A stretch of DNA of 64,000 nucleotides from Flavobacterium columnare NBRC 100251 = ATCC 23463. GTDB lineage: Bacteria; Bacteroidota; Bacteroidia; Flavobacteriales; Flavobacteriaceae. The notes under the pieces are model-generated. The model was given only the letters and a program-made list of their open reading frames with translations. It did not search any database and was not told the origin of the DNA. Location: positions 62,001 through 126,000 of the forward strand of contig NZ_PCMX01000018.1 of NCBI RefSeq assembly GCF_002530675.1. Reading direction: 5' to 3'. Made by a program: the position numbers and the translations under genes. Of this stretch, positions 52,673-62,390 are shown piece after piece (position 1 is the first letter of the stretch; each line of letters begins with the position of its first letter).

Positions 52673-55207
52673 TTAAAGATTTTTCCTCTCTACAAGCAGA
52701 CCTTTTCGCACGAAGTGGTCTGCTTGTTTCATATTGTACCATGTATTGATTTTTAAAGCCTTTGTTTTTGGATCAATATCGCAATCAATAACCAGCGCCC
52801 TATCTTTGTAAAATTTGATATAACGACTTTGGAATTTTTGACCGTTGTTTTTGTAGTCAAAGTACCAATGTTCGTCAGGATTCAACAAAGCGTCTTTGAG
52901 GTGTGCAAACAATTGATGTCTTAGCTCGTCCTTACCTGTGTAATAGCCTTGTGTATGTTTATCAAAGTCTTTTTCTGATAAAATCATTTTTCTATCCAAA
53001 TAATCTGAAAAGCCCATATAGTCGGTGTCTTTCTCTTTTTTGAATAGTTCTTTTACATTTTTAGGCGTAATAGTTTCATCCAGTTCAATAGCTTTTAAAG
53101 AGTCTTTAAACGCTTCATAAAGTTTCAGGTTGTACTTATCAAAGGTCATATCGTTAATTTTTTCAGGCAATCCTTTTGCGTCAACGTAAAACTCTTTTTT
53201 GGTAAAAACTTGTTTTAAATCCCCTCGATTGACCTCAAAGGAGGAGCCTTGAAACTTGGAATCGGTAAGCTCAAGCAAACGCTTTGCGTCCGCTCCTTTT
53301 GTAATTACTCCTTCGGTATCGCCTATGTATTGAAGCATTTCACAGCGACAACCAAAACCATTAGGAGGGAACAAGTCCATAGCTTCTTTGTCTGAAAGGT
53401 TAAAAATTTTACCGTTTAATACCTCATGAGCTGAGCGCACTTTATCATCACCCACGGTTTGGTATTGTACGTATGAAGTCACGGTGTCCTTTTCCTCCAT
53501 AAATCGATAGTAAGAAGCTGAATTTTGTCCTACTGCTACCGATAAATTGTATTCTGTACGCAGGTGGCTACGGTTTAAATTTTCCGTTTCTTGCATACAC
53601 AATAATTCAAACTGTTGGTAATCCCTTAACTCTTTTTTGTCTTTGTCTATTAAAAGCTGACTCATTGATGCCATACGTTTCTCAGCCTTTGAGGTTGCAA
53701 ACATAAAAATGTTATACTCCATCATTTGTAAGGCTAGTACGTCAGCGCCAGTATAAGGGTTGATGGTTTTAAAATCTTTGCGTAAACCTTGTAAAAGCTC
53801 CAGTCCTTCGGCTTGTATCATTCTTCCTAATATTCCCTTTGTTTCCTCTCCATTCCAAATCGAAACCGCCAACTCTTTACATAAAGCATCCAATAAAGCA
53901 CTTATACTTTTACCTAGCGCCAAAGGTTCACAGCCGCACTTGTTAGCCACGCTATAGGCTACGGGTTGGGATTTTTTTTTTACTTGAGCCGATGTGTCAA
54001 GTTTATTAGTTGGTACGCTTGCTTCTTTTAATGTTAATGGAATGTTGAAAGTTTGCGATAACCAGTTTGTATCAATGTTATAACCGTTATTCATCATTCC
54101 GCTGGTGATAGTCCATAGTTGCGCAATGTCTACTTCTTGCTGTGCTGTTTTGAAACGAAACACATCATCTGGAGTAATCTTATAACCTTGAAGTATCAAT
54201 AATTCAAAAAGCTGGTCATTCACCACAAAGGCAATCATTCGTTTATCAGCCATTGCAATTTTACCGTCTAAAGTACGCTCGTGTACTTCGGTTTGCGAGC
54301 GATTACCCGCTTGGTCTGATAGTGTAGAGCTTCCAACAAGTAACTTGCTTACTACTTCGGCATTTGATTGAATGAATTCCTTGTAAACCCTAAACGCATC
54401 GGTTCTGTTAGCTTCGTTAAACTTTATTTCTGTTCCGTGCGGAAATGTACCTACAGATGCTTCAGCTAATTCCAAAAGCATTTGATGTACACGTTCAATA
54501 GTCGCATTGTCCCCAGTAGAAGTAGTAGCCGTAATGAGTGGCAAACCGAATTTTTCGCAAAACTCAGCCCACGACTGAAACACGTTTCTAAGCCAAATAA
54601 GGTTAGGGATTATATTATTTATAATTCCTAAATCAGAATCATTACCCAAAGCCAATAGCCAAGGTTTGAAACTTTCATTATCGTACAGGATAAACTCACG
54701 CTTTGATAAATCAGGATAAATACGTTTGAATGCGGGTACAACGTTACGTCTTGGGATAACTGATAATTTTACTTTGTCTCCTGAGAATTCTTTAAACTCA
54801 ACGAGCGTATGCCCGAAAATGATTTTATCCAAAGTCATTTCTAAGAATTCGTAAAACCATTGGTTATTGATTAAGCCTGTTAGTTCCTCATTAACCTTGC
54901 CTGTTTTACGATTGTATATTTCAAACTCAGTATTTAGCGTTGCCATCTTACGCATTTGGATTTGACTTTGCAAGTGTCCATCTGTAAGTAAGTCGTCTAG
55001 TAAATCGTAGTATAAGTTTAGTTTTGGTTCTTTGGGGTGGTTTGCCATTGCTAAAGCATCCCTCCATTTTTGAATGTCTTTTCGTGAGTTGTCTTTAAAA
55101 CTGCTCACGATATTCAAAATAGCGGGATTGGTGTTTGTGCGTGTTTTTTCTTGAATCGCAGAAACCTTATTTTTTTTAACGGAAAATTCAAAACCTAATA
55201 CTTTCAT
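52673..55207 (-). CDS. Portal (DUF935) fused to MuF minor head domain and a PBECR-like nuclease domain
   Basis: 844 residues. Residues about 1-400 match the Mu gp29-type portal family. Around 480-625 lies the head-morphogenesis (Mu gp30/SPP1 gp7) domain, with its Cys pair in GFGCRCEM (about 617-624). Residues about 735-840 look like the PBECR/Barnase-EndoU-RelE group (DELRHQLFAHLKDALLNPDEHW, YIKFYKDRALVIDC). MuF-linked toxin domains are a known polymorphic family. No cognate immunity gene is obvious. The distance from 52545 to 52672 is empty. Confidence 0.82.
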   Translation of the reverse strand: MKVLGFEFSVKKNKVSAIQEKTRTNTNPAILNIVSSFKDNSRKDIQKWRDALAMANHPKEPKLNLYYDLLDDLLTDGHLQSQIQMRKMATLNTEFEIYNRKTGKVNEELTGLINNQWFYEFLEMTLDKIIFGHTLVEFKEFSGDKVKLSVIPRRNVVPAFKRIYPDLSKREFILYDNESFKPWLLALGNDSDLGIINNIIPNLIWLRNVFQSWAEFCEKFGLPLITATTSTGDNATIERVHQMLLELAEASVGTFPHGTEIKFNEANRTDAFRVYKEFIQSNAEVVSKLLVGSSTLSDQAGNRSQTEVHERTLDGKIAMADKRMIAFVVNDQLFELLILQGYKITPDDVFRFKTAQQEVDIAQLWTITSGMMNNGYNIDTNWLSQTFNIPLTLKEASVPTNKLDTSAQVKKKSQPVAYSVANKCGCEPLALGKSISALLDALCKELAVSIWNGEETKGILGRMIQAEGLELLQGLRKDFKTINPYTGADVLALQMMEYNIFMFATSKAEKRMASMSQLLIDKDKKELRDYQQFELLCMQETENLNRSHLRTEYNLSVAVGQNSASYYRFMEEKDTVTSYVQYQTVGDDKVRSAHEVLNGKIFNLSDKEAMDLFPPNGFGCRCEMLQYIGDTEGVITKGADAKRLLELTDSKFQGSSFEVNRGDLKQVFTKKEFYVDAKGLPEKINDMTFDKYNLKLYEAFKDSLKAIELDETITPKNVKELFKKEKDTDYMGFSDYLDRKMILSEKDFDKHTQGYYTGKDELRHQLFAHLKDALLNPDEHWYFDYKNNGQKFQSRYIKFYKDRALVIDCDIDPKTKALKINTWYNMKQADHFVRKGLLVERKNL

Positions 55208-55259
55208 TGTGTTTTATTTTTAAATGGCTTAAAATCGAGTTTAAAGATGGTTTAAAGAA

Positions 55260-55685
55260 TTACCATCTATGATTAGACGGTTTGTTTTTGCTACTTATCT
55301 TAAAACCTGTCATTACTTGGTTGTTTGAATCAGTTAGTTTTGGCAAATCGGGTGTGATTTTTCCTTTGGCTACTTCTTTGAGCCAATCAATAGCATCTTG
55401 ATAGCGTTGTGAACGAATCTCGCTAATCTTACGTGCGCCAGCTGATGTATATAAATGATAAAGTGTGCAGTCAATAACCACCATTACAAGATGCGGGTTT
55501 CTGTCAGTGCCTTGCGCTTTGAAAATAGTTGTTACGTCAAATTTGCCACTCAAATAGTTTTTAATTTGGCTTATCGCCATATCTTGGGCGATGCTTAATT
55601 TTTGTGGTGAATAGTTTTCGAGCAAAATGTCTTTTATCTCGGTGCGTATTAAAGCTGAGTAATCTTCTTCTAAAATGAATCCCAT
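55260..55685 (-). CDS. Mu gp36-like protein (DUF1320)
   Basis: 141 residues. Start MGFILEEDYSALIR, with the following helices and the RSQRYQDAIDWLKEVAKGKI segment, is typical of the DUF1320/gp36 family of Mu-like phages, thought to be a head-tail connector. Its ATG overlaps the stop of the terminase gene by one base. It is separated from the portal gene by 52 bases. Confidence 0.82.
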   Translation of the reverse strand: MGFILEEDYSALIRTEIKDILLENYSPQKLSIAQDMAISQIKNYLSGKFDVTTIFKAQGTDRNPHLVMVVIDCTLYHLYTSAGARKISEIRSQRYQDAIDWLKEVAKGKITPDLPKLTDSNNQVMTGFKISSKNKPSNHRW

Positions 55686-57265
55686 TAGAACCTATTTTTT
55701 TGTTTGTTAATTATTTCCTTTCTACTGACCATTTTTGGCGGTATAGTATTTATAATTGATGCTGTATTGAGCTTAACTATAGCCGATTGTAACGCATCGG
55801 GTGCATCGTCGTGTGCGCCACTTCCTTTTTGAAAAGCTAAAAGCTGGTTTAATAGTTCTTTAAAGTCGTTGCTATTTTCAAGCGATTTACTAAATTTTAC
55901 TTTTCGCCTCTCAAAATAGCCCGCCATTGATTCAATACGGTCGTATTTGTCTGATTTACTTTTTTTGTCCGCCCTTACAGGAATGTACCAGCCTAGTTGT
56001 GCGCCCACATTGTCGAAATCGTTTACAAAATCATCCATCGCAAAAAGCCCTTCAATCCAATAATTCACGTTAAGATTCAATAAACCTTCTTGCGCCACTT
56101 TTTCATACAGCCAAAGTGCGGTATTGTTTTTAGAGGTCTGTCTTACAAAGCAATCCAGTACGTGGAACTCTAAACCTGTTTTGCCTACGAAAAGCATCGC
56201 TTTGAAGTCGCCCGCATCTTTATAGGATAAATCCCCATAAAAAACCAAAGCTTCGTACTTGTTCAGCTTTAAAGGCGTGCAATATTCTATAAATTCATTC
56301 TTGAATATTGAACCTTCCACGATGTGTACGTGTTGGTATTCCCGCATGAACGAGCGGTAAGGCGTTGTGGCGAACTTTTCACGCCAATAATCCGCTGATG
56401 TTTTTTCTGACCAAGAAGGTTCAAAAGTGCTCAGGTTTTTAACCGCTGGTACGCTCACTATAAAGTGGCGAATTGGGAAACCATTTTCTTTAGCTTTTTG
56501 TATGTAACCTTGAAACTCTTTTTTTAATTGATTAATTAAAGTGTTTTTGTGAAAATTATTGTTTGCCACTATAAATCGCCTGCGTGGACTACCTTCGTCA
56601 AATGTTCCTTTTAAGTCCTCCCAAGCCCAGTCGAATAGTTTTTTTGACAGCTCGTCGTTATTACATCGCTGTCTAGTATCAACGTCGTCTATTACAATGT
56701 AGTCAGGTCTTGAATTACTTTCACGTAAACCCCTAGGGGATTGGCTCGCTCCAAGTGCCATGAATTTTGCGCCGTCTGAGGTGGTAAAATCTCCATTAGA
56801 CCAGTCTCCAAACTTAAAACGCTTACCATAGTAATGAATAAAGTTTGGGTTATGAGCTAAATTAGCCTGAATATCGCTAATGAGCTTCTTTGCTTTATCT
56901 TCTGTTTGCGAGGCTAAAAGCATAAAACGAAGTTTACCAGTAGCATACAAAAACAAAGGAATCCCTAACGAAAGATGCACCGATTTTGCCCCTGAACGGT
57001 AAATTTCAGCAAGGACGTCTACTACTTCATTTTCAATAATTAGCTTAGCTAATTTCTTATGAAATGGTGCGCACGGTACACTTGCATATAAAGGAAAGAT
57101 AGCCTCAAACCAGTGTACATAATTTTTTTCTAGTTCGAGGCGTTTCTTTCTGCGTTCTTGAGGTGTTTCGTGAACATTAACGTTTTTAATCTGCTTGATT
57201 GTTTTACAGTGTTCCTCGTAACTAGCCAGTAGTTTTTCTAAGTTTTTACTTAATTTTTCAGCCAT
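55685..57265 (-). CDS. Phage terminase large subunit
   Basis: 526 residues. A deviant Walker A (RSGAKS, 90-95) and a clear Walker B YIVIDDVD (189-196) mark the packaging ATPase. The nuclease half has acidic residues in FYGDLSYKDAGDFKAM and in DDAPDAL near the C-terminus. It packages the phage DNA into heads and cuts it. It follows the small subunit gene by two bases. Confidence 0.88.
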   Translation of the reverse strand: MAEKLSKNLEKLLASYEEHCKTIKQIKNVNVHETPQERRKKRLELEKNYVHWFEAIFPLYASVPCAPFHKKLAKLIIENEVVDVLAEIYRSGAKSVHLSLGIPLFLYATGKLRFMLLASQTEDKAKKLISDIQANLAHNPNFIHYYGKRFKFGDWSNGDFTTSDGAKFMALGASQSPRGLRESNSRPDYIVIDDVDTRQRCNNDELSKKLFDWAWEDLKGTFDEGSPRRRFIVANNNFHKNTLINQLKKEFQGYIQKAKENGFPIRHFIVSVPAVKNLSTFEPSWSEKTSADYWREKFATTPYRSFMREYQHVHIVEGSIFKNEFIEYCTPLKLNKYEALVFYGDLSYKDAGDFKAMLFVGKTGLEFHVLDCFVRQTSKNNTALWLYEKVAQEGLLNLNVNYWIEGLFAMDDFVNDFDNVGAQLGWYIPVRADKKSKSDKYDRIESMAGYFERRKVKFSKSLENSNDFKELLNQLLAFQKGSGAHDDAPDALQSAIVKLNTASIINTIPPKMVSRKEIINKQKNRF

Positions 57266-57267
57266 TG

Positions 57268-57720
57268 TTACCCCTCCTGTAGTGCTTTGTGTTGTAAAAA
57301 CATTTTATGCCACTCTAAAAAAAGTATAGCCGTGTCAGGCTCTTGGTTAGCCATCCATTGGTCAAACTCTTTAAACACTGTAAAAACGATTTGCGCTGAT
57401 GTTTTATCGGAAAGTTGTTCAATTGTTTTTCTAACCTCGGCGATACTTTTCACGTCAAGGGTAGCCTCACCACCTGAGGCAAGATGTGAAAGTTCATCTA
57501 TAAGTACTTTTTTTATGTTATGTGGAGTTGCCTTGTATTGGTTCTTTTTTTCATCCCAAGAGATATTGCTTTCACCAACGCCTTTACTCCATTTGCCTAT
57601 GGTTTGCTCAGAAACTCCTGTAGCACTTGCAATGGCTTTTTTCGTCAAGCCTTCCTCTACATACATACGCTCACAAATAGCATACATCGGGTGATTGTTT
57701 ACACGAGTAAGTTTTGTCAT
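57268..57720 (-). CDS. Terminase small subunit-like HTH protein
   Basis: 150 residues. The N-terminal GLTKKAIASATGVSEQTIGKWSK is a helix-turn-helix, and the rest is helical. This plan and its place before the large terminase gene fit the small subunit that recognises packaging sites. It is the first gene of the minus late arm. Confidence 0.8.
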   Translation of the reverse strand: MTKLTRVNNHPMYAICERMYVEEGLTKKAIASATGVSEQTIGKWSKGVGESNISWDEKKNQYKATPHNIKKVLIDELSHLASGGEATLDVKSIAEVRKTIEQLSDKTSAQIVFTVFKEFDQWMANQEPDTAILFLEWHKMFLQHKALQEG

Positions 57721-57736
57721 TTTAATAATATTTTTT

Positions 57737-57825
57737 CAAAACTACCCACTCAATAACAGTAAGTTAAATAAAATTGCAACCCTTCCCGAAGAAAAAAAAC
57801 AAGTCAAAAACCCGCTTTATGTTTG
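57737..57825. promoter_or_regulatory. Divergent late-promoter region
   Basis: A TAGTTTTG box on the minus strand at 57737-57744 and a TATGTTTG box on the plus strand at 57818-57825 match the TAnnTTTG pattern and face the two late arms. Convincing -33 TTG elements are not seen. The 133-base spacer is otherwise without a gene. An activator is likely needed. Confidence 0.45.
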
Positions 57826-57853
57826 CATCAAATAAAACGACAAATCAAAAGGA

Positions 57854-58927
57854 ATGTTAATTAAAACCATTGAAAACACACTATACGCTTACGGTAGCAT
57901 TTGGCAAGGAGACGGGACTTGGTTTTGCGAAACCTTGAACCGTTTAGAATCTTCTTACTCGGATATTACAATTCGACTACACACTGACGGCGGTAGTGTG
58001 TTTGATGGGAATTTGATTTTTAACGCTATAAACAAAAGCAAAAGTAATATTGAAATAATTGTTGATGGTATAGCCGCATCAATGGGAGCCATAATCATTC
58101 TAGCCTCCAATAAGGTTAAAATAGTAGATAACGGTTTTGTAATGATTCATGCTCCCAGCGTTTACGGCGGTGGAACGGCTTGTGAATTAGAAGGACAAGC
58201 CTCTTTGCTTAGAAAGATGGAAGAGAGCTTTAAAAAGCGTTTATCAGCAAAGACCAATTTAGACCAAGAGCAAATAGATAAGCTTATGATTGGTGACCAT
58301 TGGTTCAATGCGCAAGAATGCTTTGATATGGGGTTAGTAAACGAGGTTATTCCTTGGGTAGTTGAGCCAGCTGTTGAAATTGAACCTGAACAAATGCAAC
58401 CAAGCGATGTCTTTTCTGCTTACGCATCTTTACTAACAATGTCAAACTTAAATAGTCAAAAATTAGACGATAATATGAAACAATTAATCATTCAGGCTTT
58501 AAACCTGCCTAATGTAACAGCTCAAAGCTCAGATACCGCAGTTTTAGAAGCATTACAAAATCAGTTAAAAACAGAGCGTGAGGCAAAAGACAGCGCTCTA
58601 AATGAATTAGCACAATACAAGAAAAACCAGCTTACTGCTTATTTAGATAGAACCGAAGCAAAGGGAGTCTTCAAAAAAGAAGACCGCCCGCTTTACGAAA
58701 GTATAGGCGAAAAAGCGGGGATTGATGCCCTTGCAAAATTGATTGAAGGAATTAAGCCACAAGCTCCAAACATTTCGGCACTTATTACAAATGCAGATGC
58801 TTTTGAAGGTAGCGAAAATTGGACATTCGACCAGTGGCAAAAAGAAGACCCAAAAGGATTGGAAGCTATGGCATCTGCTAATCCTGAAAAGTTTCAAAAA
58901 TTGTTTAACCAAAAATATAAAAAATAA
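57854..58927 (+). CDS. Head maturation protease (ClpP-like) fused to scaffold
   Basis: 357 residues. Residues 1-170 form a ClpP/S14-like protease with nucleophile S76 in DGIAASMGA and H99 in MIHAPS. Residues about 200-357 are a charged helical scaffold region. The protease processes the capsid and scaffold during head assembly. It is followed at once by the capsid gene, with overlapping stop and start. Confidence 0.87.
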   Translation: MLIKTIENTLYAYGSIWQGDGTWFCETLNRLESSYSDITIRLHTDGGSVFDGNLIFNAINKSKSNIEIIVDGIAASMGAIIILASNKVKIVDNGFVMIHAPSVYGGGTACELEGQASLLRKMEESFKKRLSAKTNLDQEQIDKLMIGDHWFNAQECFDMGLVNEVIPWVVEPAVEIEPEQMQPSDVFSAYASLLTMSNLNSQKLDDNMKQLIIQALNLPNVTAQSSDTAVLEALQNQLKTEREAKDSALNELAQYKKNQLTAYLDRTEAKGVFKKEDRPLYESIGEKAGIDALAKLIEGIKPQAPNISALITNADAFEGSENWTFDQWQKEDPKGLEAMASANPEKFQKLFNQKYKK

Positions 58928-59847
58928 TGCCTACTACTAATACAGGTTTATGGTTACAGCAGTATGTAGAACCTCAGTTACTGGAGGATTTCAGAAACTA
59001 CAACGATGATTTTATAGGTGTTTTAAAAGCACCAAATCCGAATGCCGTAACTGCTGACGGTATTCGATTTAACAAGCTTATAAACAACGTAGGCTTCTAT
59101 GTTAACAAGACTGATGATTTTACTGCAAGTAAAATGGGAGGTGAAAAAACATTAGTTGAATGGGATAAGCTGGATACCACTCCGACTGAGTGTACCGATA
59201 GTGAAGCTAGAAGTTTAGCCTTTAACAAAGAGAGTGCCATTAAGGAAGAGCATTTCAAAAGTTTCAAAATAGGAGTTCGTGACTATGCTTTAAACAAGCT
59301 TGCTCCATCAGAACATAAGTCTGGTAAAATGCCAGTTATTAGAACTACTGGAGCGGTTGTAAACGGAAGAAAACGTTTAACCTATGCCGATATGTTAAAC
59401 TTCTTAGAGGAAGTGGCTAGCCTTAATCTGACTGACCAAGAAGCCTTGCAAATGGTTTTAAATACCACGCATCGTATGGACTTGATGCACGATGAAGCTG
59501 GAACGGCTAACCATAGAAACAACTTGGTTTTTGACCCATTGACAGGAAAGATTAAAAGATTATATAATTTGAATCTTTTTGAAAATGCAACCACTCCTTT
59601 ATATGGGAGTAATGGCAAATTGAAATCATTAGGGTCTACTGTTGTTCAAGGCGACCAAAAAGGTTCTATTTTCTTTTATCAACCCAACACGGTGTATCAT
59701 ATTGAAGATGTCAAAGTTCAGTATAAACCAATGTCAGGAGATACTAGAAGTGCTGACCCAAAAAGTGAATTACGTTTACACGCTTACGGGTTGTGTGATA
59801 AAATTCAAGAACACGGCTTCGGAGCTATTATTTCTGATAACGCTTAA
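58927..59847 (+). CDS. Major capsid protein
   Basis: 306 residues. It follows the protease-scaffold gene directly, the usual order. The size, the mixed alpha/beta pattern and the lack of other motifs agree with an HK97-fold capsid subunit of Mu-like phages. The name is mainly from position, as direct motifs are weak. Confidence 0.78.
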   Translation: MPTTNTGLWLQQYVEPQLLEDFRNYNDDFIGVLKAPNPNAVTADGIRFNKLINNVGFYVNKTDDFTASKMGGEKTLVEWDKLDTTPTECTDSEARSLAFNKESAIKEEHFKSFKIGVRDYALNKLAPSEHKSGKMPVIRTTGAVVNGRKRLTYADMLNFLEEVASLNLTDQEALQMVLNTTHRMDLMHDEAGTANHRNNLVFDPLTGKIKRLYNLNLFENATTPLYGSNGKLKSLGSTVVQGDQKGSIFFYQPNTVYHIEDVKVQYKPMSGDTRSADPKSELRLHAYGLCDKIQEHGFGAIISDNA

Positions 59848-59858
59848 AAACAGAAATT

Positions 59859-60164
59859 ATGACAGCAGAAGAAAAAGCGATTGGATTACAAATATTGGAA
59901 AAACAGCCTGATGTAAAGGCTGTTTTCTTAACCTCCGATGGGGAATACTTTACAAATAGAGATTGGGCGATGAACGGCACGAGGGAAAAGGATAAAATAG
60001 AAGTTATTAAACGTCCAAAAAAATCAGGTGAAAAGCATTCTAAAGAAATTGAACCTTTAAATGGTGAAGGTGTATTACAAAATAATACTGGCGAAAACAA
60101 CCAACAAGAGGGAATTAATCTAACCGAGAACACAGGCGAAAAACCTCTTAAAGAAGAAGAATAG
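59859..60164 (+). CDS. Small phage structural-region protein
   Basis: 101 residues. The start MTAEEKAIGLQILEKQPDVKAVFLTSDGEYFTN resembles short head-region proteins in related phages. The second half is a disordered, acidic/basic tail (GENNQQEGINLTENTGEK). It may be a decoration or assembly factor. Confidence 0.55.
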   Translation: MTAEEKAIGLQILEKQPDVKAVFLTSDGEYFTNRDWAMNGTREKDKIEVIKRPKKSGEKHSKEIEPLNGEGVLQNNTGENNQQEGINLTENTGEKPLKEEE

Positions 60165-60168
60165 TAAA

Positions 60169-61407
60169 ATGGCAGATTTAAAGGGATTCAATATAGAAAA
60201 AGGAAAGCAAGGCGCAAGTATTTTTGATAACTCGGAAGGAGTTACTGCTCTTGTTGTTTCTTCACCAGTTCCACAAGGGCTGGAGTATCAAAAACCATTT
60301 GTGATTTACAATTGTAATGATGCAAAGGCAAAAGGTATTACTCCTGAATTTGACACGACTAATAACGTCAATGTGTACAGGCATATATACGAATATTATC
60401 GGTTAGCTAAAGAGGGAAATCCTTTGTATATAATGCTGGTAGAGCAAAACAAAACCATCACCGAAATGACTGAATTGGCTAAAAAACTTTTAGTTTTTGC
60501 TGGCGGATATGCTTCACTTTTAGGAATAGCCGTTAATCTGCCTGCTAACGAAGTACCAATAATGTTAAATGGGTTGCCAAAAAATGTTATTGATGGGATT
60601 TCTAAGGCTCAGGCACTTTACCAATGGAGTTATGATAATAATATGCCTTGTCAAATTTTCTTAGAAGGCTATAATTATTCGGGAATAGCTTCGGCAGTTG
60701 CCGATTTAAGAGGCTTAACCAATTTAGAAGCCGATAAAGTAACTGTGTTTATAGGTCAAGACTATCAACACGCAAAAGTAAAAACAGGCTTAGCCAAAAA
60801 ATACGCTGATATAGGAACTGTTCTTGGTGTGGCATCTAAAGCTTTGGTGCATCAAAACATTGGAAATAACGAGCTTTTCAATATTACTGATGCAACGAAA
60901 GACACTTGGTTAGAACCAGCCTTATCCTCTAATGTTTTAAATATAGACTGCTTTTCCGATTTACAAACCTTAGAAAATAAAGGTTTTGTTTTCGGAATCA
61001 ATTACACGGGGCTAGCTGGAGTAAGAATAAATAACGACCACGTTTGTGCGCCTATAAAAATGGATGCCGACAAAGTAATTAACGAACACACAGTGGCGTA
61101 CGGTAGAACCATGAACAAGGCGGTTAGAAAACTTAGAACGGCTTATTTACCAAAAATAAAAACCGACTGGTTTGTGGATAAAGCTACAGGAGCTTTGTCG
61201 CCAGCAACAATAGTTGCTTTAGAAGATATAGGCAACAATGTTTTTGCTCAAATGATTAAGGAGGGGAATATTTCATACGGCAAAACCATCGTTGATAAAA
61301 ATTCTGACTTATTGGTTCAAAAAACCTTATTCGTATCGTTTGTCATTGTTCCAAAAGGGACAATAGGAGAAATTCAAGGAACTATTAACCTTAAAACACA
61401 AGTGTAA
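60169..61407 (+). CDS. Tail sheath-like protein (DUF2586)
   Basis: 412 residues. Start MADLKGFNIEKGKQGASIF, with later DYQHAKVKTGLAKKYADIGTVLG, fits the DUF2586 family of contractile-tail sheath proteins in Bacteroidota phages. The sheath contracts to drive the tube through the envelope. The next gene overlaps by one base and encodes the tube-like protein. Confidence 0.8.
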   Translation: MADLKGFNIEKGKQGASIFDNSEGVTALVVSSPVPQGLEYQKPFVIYNCNDAKAKGITPEFDTTNNVNVYRHIYEYYRLAKEGNPLYIMLVEQNKTITEMTELAKKLLVFAGGYASLLGIAVNLPANEVPIMLNGLPKNVIDGISKAQALYQWSYDNNMPCQIFLEGYNYSGIASAVADLRGLTNLEADKVTVFIGQDYQHAKVKTGLAKKYADIGTVLGVASKALVHQNIGNNELFNITDATKDTWLEPALSSNVLNIDCFSDLQTLENKGFVFGINYTGLAGVRINNDHVCAPIKMDADKVINEHTVAYGRTMNKAVRKLRTAYLPKIKTDWFVDKATGALSPATIVALEDIGNNVFAQMIKEGNISYGKTIVDKNSDLLVQKTLFVSFVIVPKGTIGEIQGTINLKTQV

Positions 61408-61826
61408 TGGCTGATTTAATTAGAAATTCAAAGGCGTATGATAGCGCCGACGTCAAAGTTAAAATTAACGGTGTGCCTATCGAGGTGAAAAGCATTTCAT
61501 ACGGTAACGAACAGGAGCATCAATTGAACCATTCTTTAGGCGCTAAAGCTACTTCTTGGAGTATGGGTAAAATCACGCCGTCAGCTTCGATAACTTTAGC
61601 AATGCACGATGCCGTTCCACTAGAGGTAGCATCGCAAGGAAATAGCTTACTAAACATTAAACCATTTACTATTACAGTTGAATTTATAAACGAATACAAT
61701 TTAATAGTTGTCGATAAAGTGGTCGCTAAATTCAAAAATGAAGGACGTGAAGTTACAGGCGATATGGGATTGGAAAAACAGTACGAGCTTTTTGCCCTTG
61801 ATGTAGTTTTAAACATCGCATCATAA
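61407..61826 (+). CDS. Tail tube-like protein
   Basis: 139 residues, strand rich (ADVKVKINGVPIEVKSISYG, ASITLAMHDA, TITVEFINEYN). The size and place between the sheath and chaperone genes are as expected for the inner tail tube. No database match was made. Confidence 0.75.
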   Translation: MADLIRNSKAYDSADVKVKINGVPIEVKSISYGNEQEHQLNHSLGAKATSWSMGKITPSASITLAMHDAVPLEVASQGNSLLNIKPFTITVEFINEYNLIVVDKVVAKFKNEGREVTGDMGLEKQYELFALDVVLNIAS

Positions 61827-61854
61827 ATTATTAACCTTTTAAAATCAAAAAAAA

Positions 61855-62199
61855 ATGTCACATACAGATAACCAAGTTAGCACTCAAAAAGTAACAGACG
61901 AAATTATTAATAATTTAAAAGCTACTCACGGGCAAGATTTACGCAAATTGTCATTACCTACTAATGACGAAGAAACTGAATTCTTAGAAGTAATGGCAAT
62001 AGTGCCTAAACGTAAAATTATTGGGCAGTATCAAAAATACGAGCGAATAGATCCTTTAAAGGCTCAGGAAATTGTAGTTAAAAACTGTGTTTTGACGGAT
62101 AAGGAAAGAGTTTTAGCAGACGATGGACTGTTTTACAGTGCCTTCACCGCCTTAACAGAACTAATGCCTATTAGACAGGGAAAGTCGGAAAGAGCCTAG
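61855..62199 (+). CDS. Tail assembly chaperone, short (G-like) product
   Basis: 114 residues. The place after the tube gene and a slippery GGGAAAG at 62178-62184, five codons before the TAG, identify the G-like half of a tail chaperone pair. A -1 slip joins it to the frame described at 62184-62390, giving a 178-residue G-T protein. Such chaperones hold the tape measure during tail assembly in lambda-like and many other phages. Confidence 0.8.
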   Translation: MSHTDNQVSTQKVTDEIINNLKATHGQDLRKLSLPTNDEETEFLEVMAIVPKRKIIGQYQKYERIDPLKAQEIVVKNCVLTDKERVLADDGLFYSAFTALTELMPIRQGKSERA

Positions 62200-62390
62200 A
62201 AGAATTAAGCTTAAACTATAAAGATGATGGGGATTTGTATTTCAAAGTGGACGCAATGATAAGTCACTTTTTACACATCCCTTTCCCCGAAGAGTTAGAC
62301 GATGAAACTTGGGCGAGCAAATGGGCGCAAGTGCGCTGGTTGTCAGAAAAAGGAATATTAGGAATTTCTAAAATGTCAGGTAATGGATGA
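62178..62390 (+). CDS. T-like extension reached by programmed -1 frameshift
   Basis: From G62184 the -1 frame reads GTC GGA AAG AGC CTA GAA and stays open for 68 codons to TGA at 62388-62390. It encodes VGKSLEELSLNYKDDG through WAQVRWLSEKGILGISKMSG. There is no good start codon at its beginning, which fits expression only by slippage. The heptamer G GGA AAG sits exactly in the zero frame, the same sequence used in lambda G/T. The next gene begins inside this extension, at 62383. Confidence 0.82.
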   Translation, partial: GKVGKSLEELSLNYKDDGDLYFKVDAMISHFLHIPFPEELDDETWASKWAQVRWLSEKGILGISKMSGNG

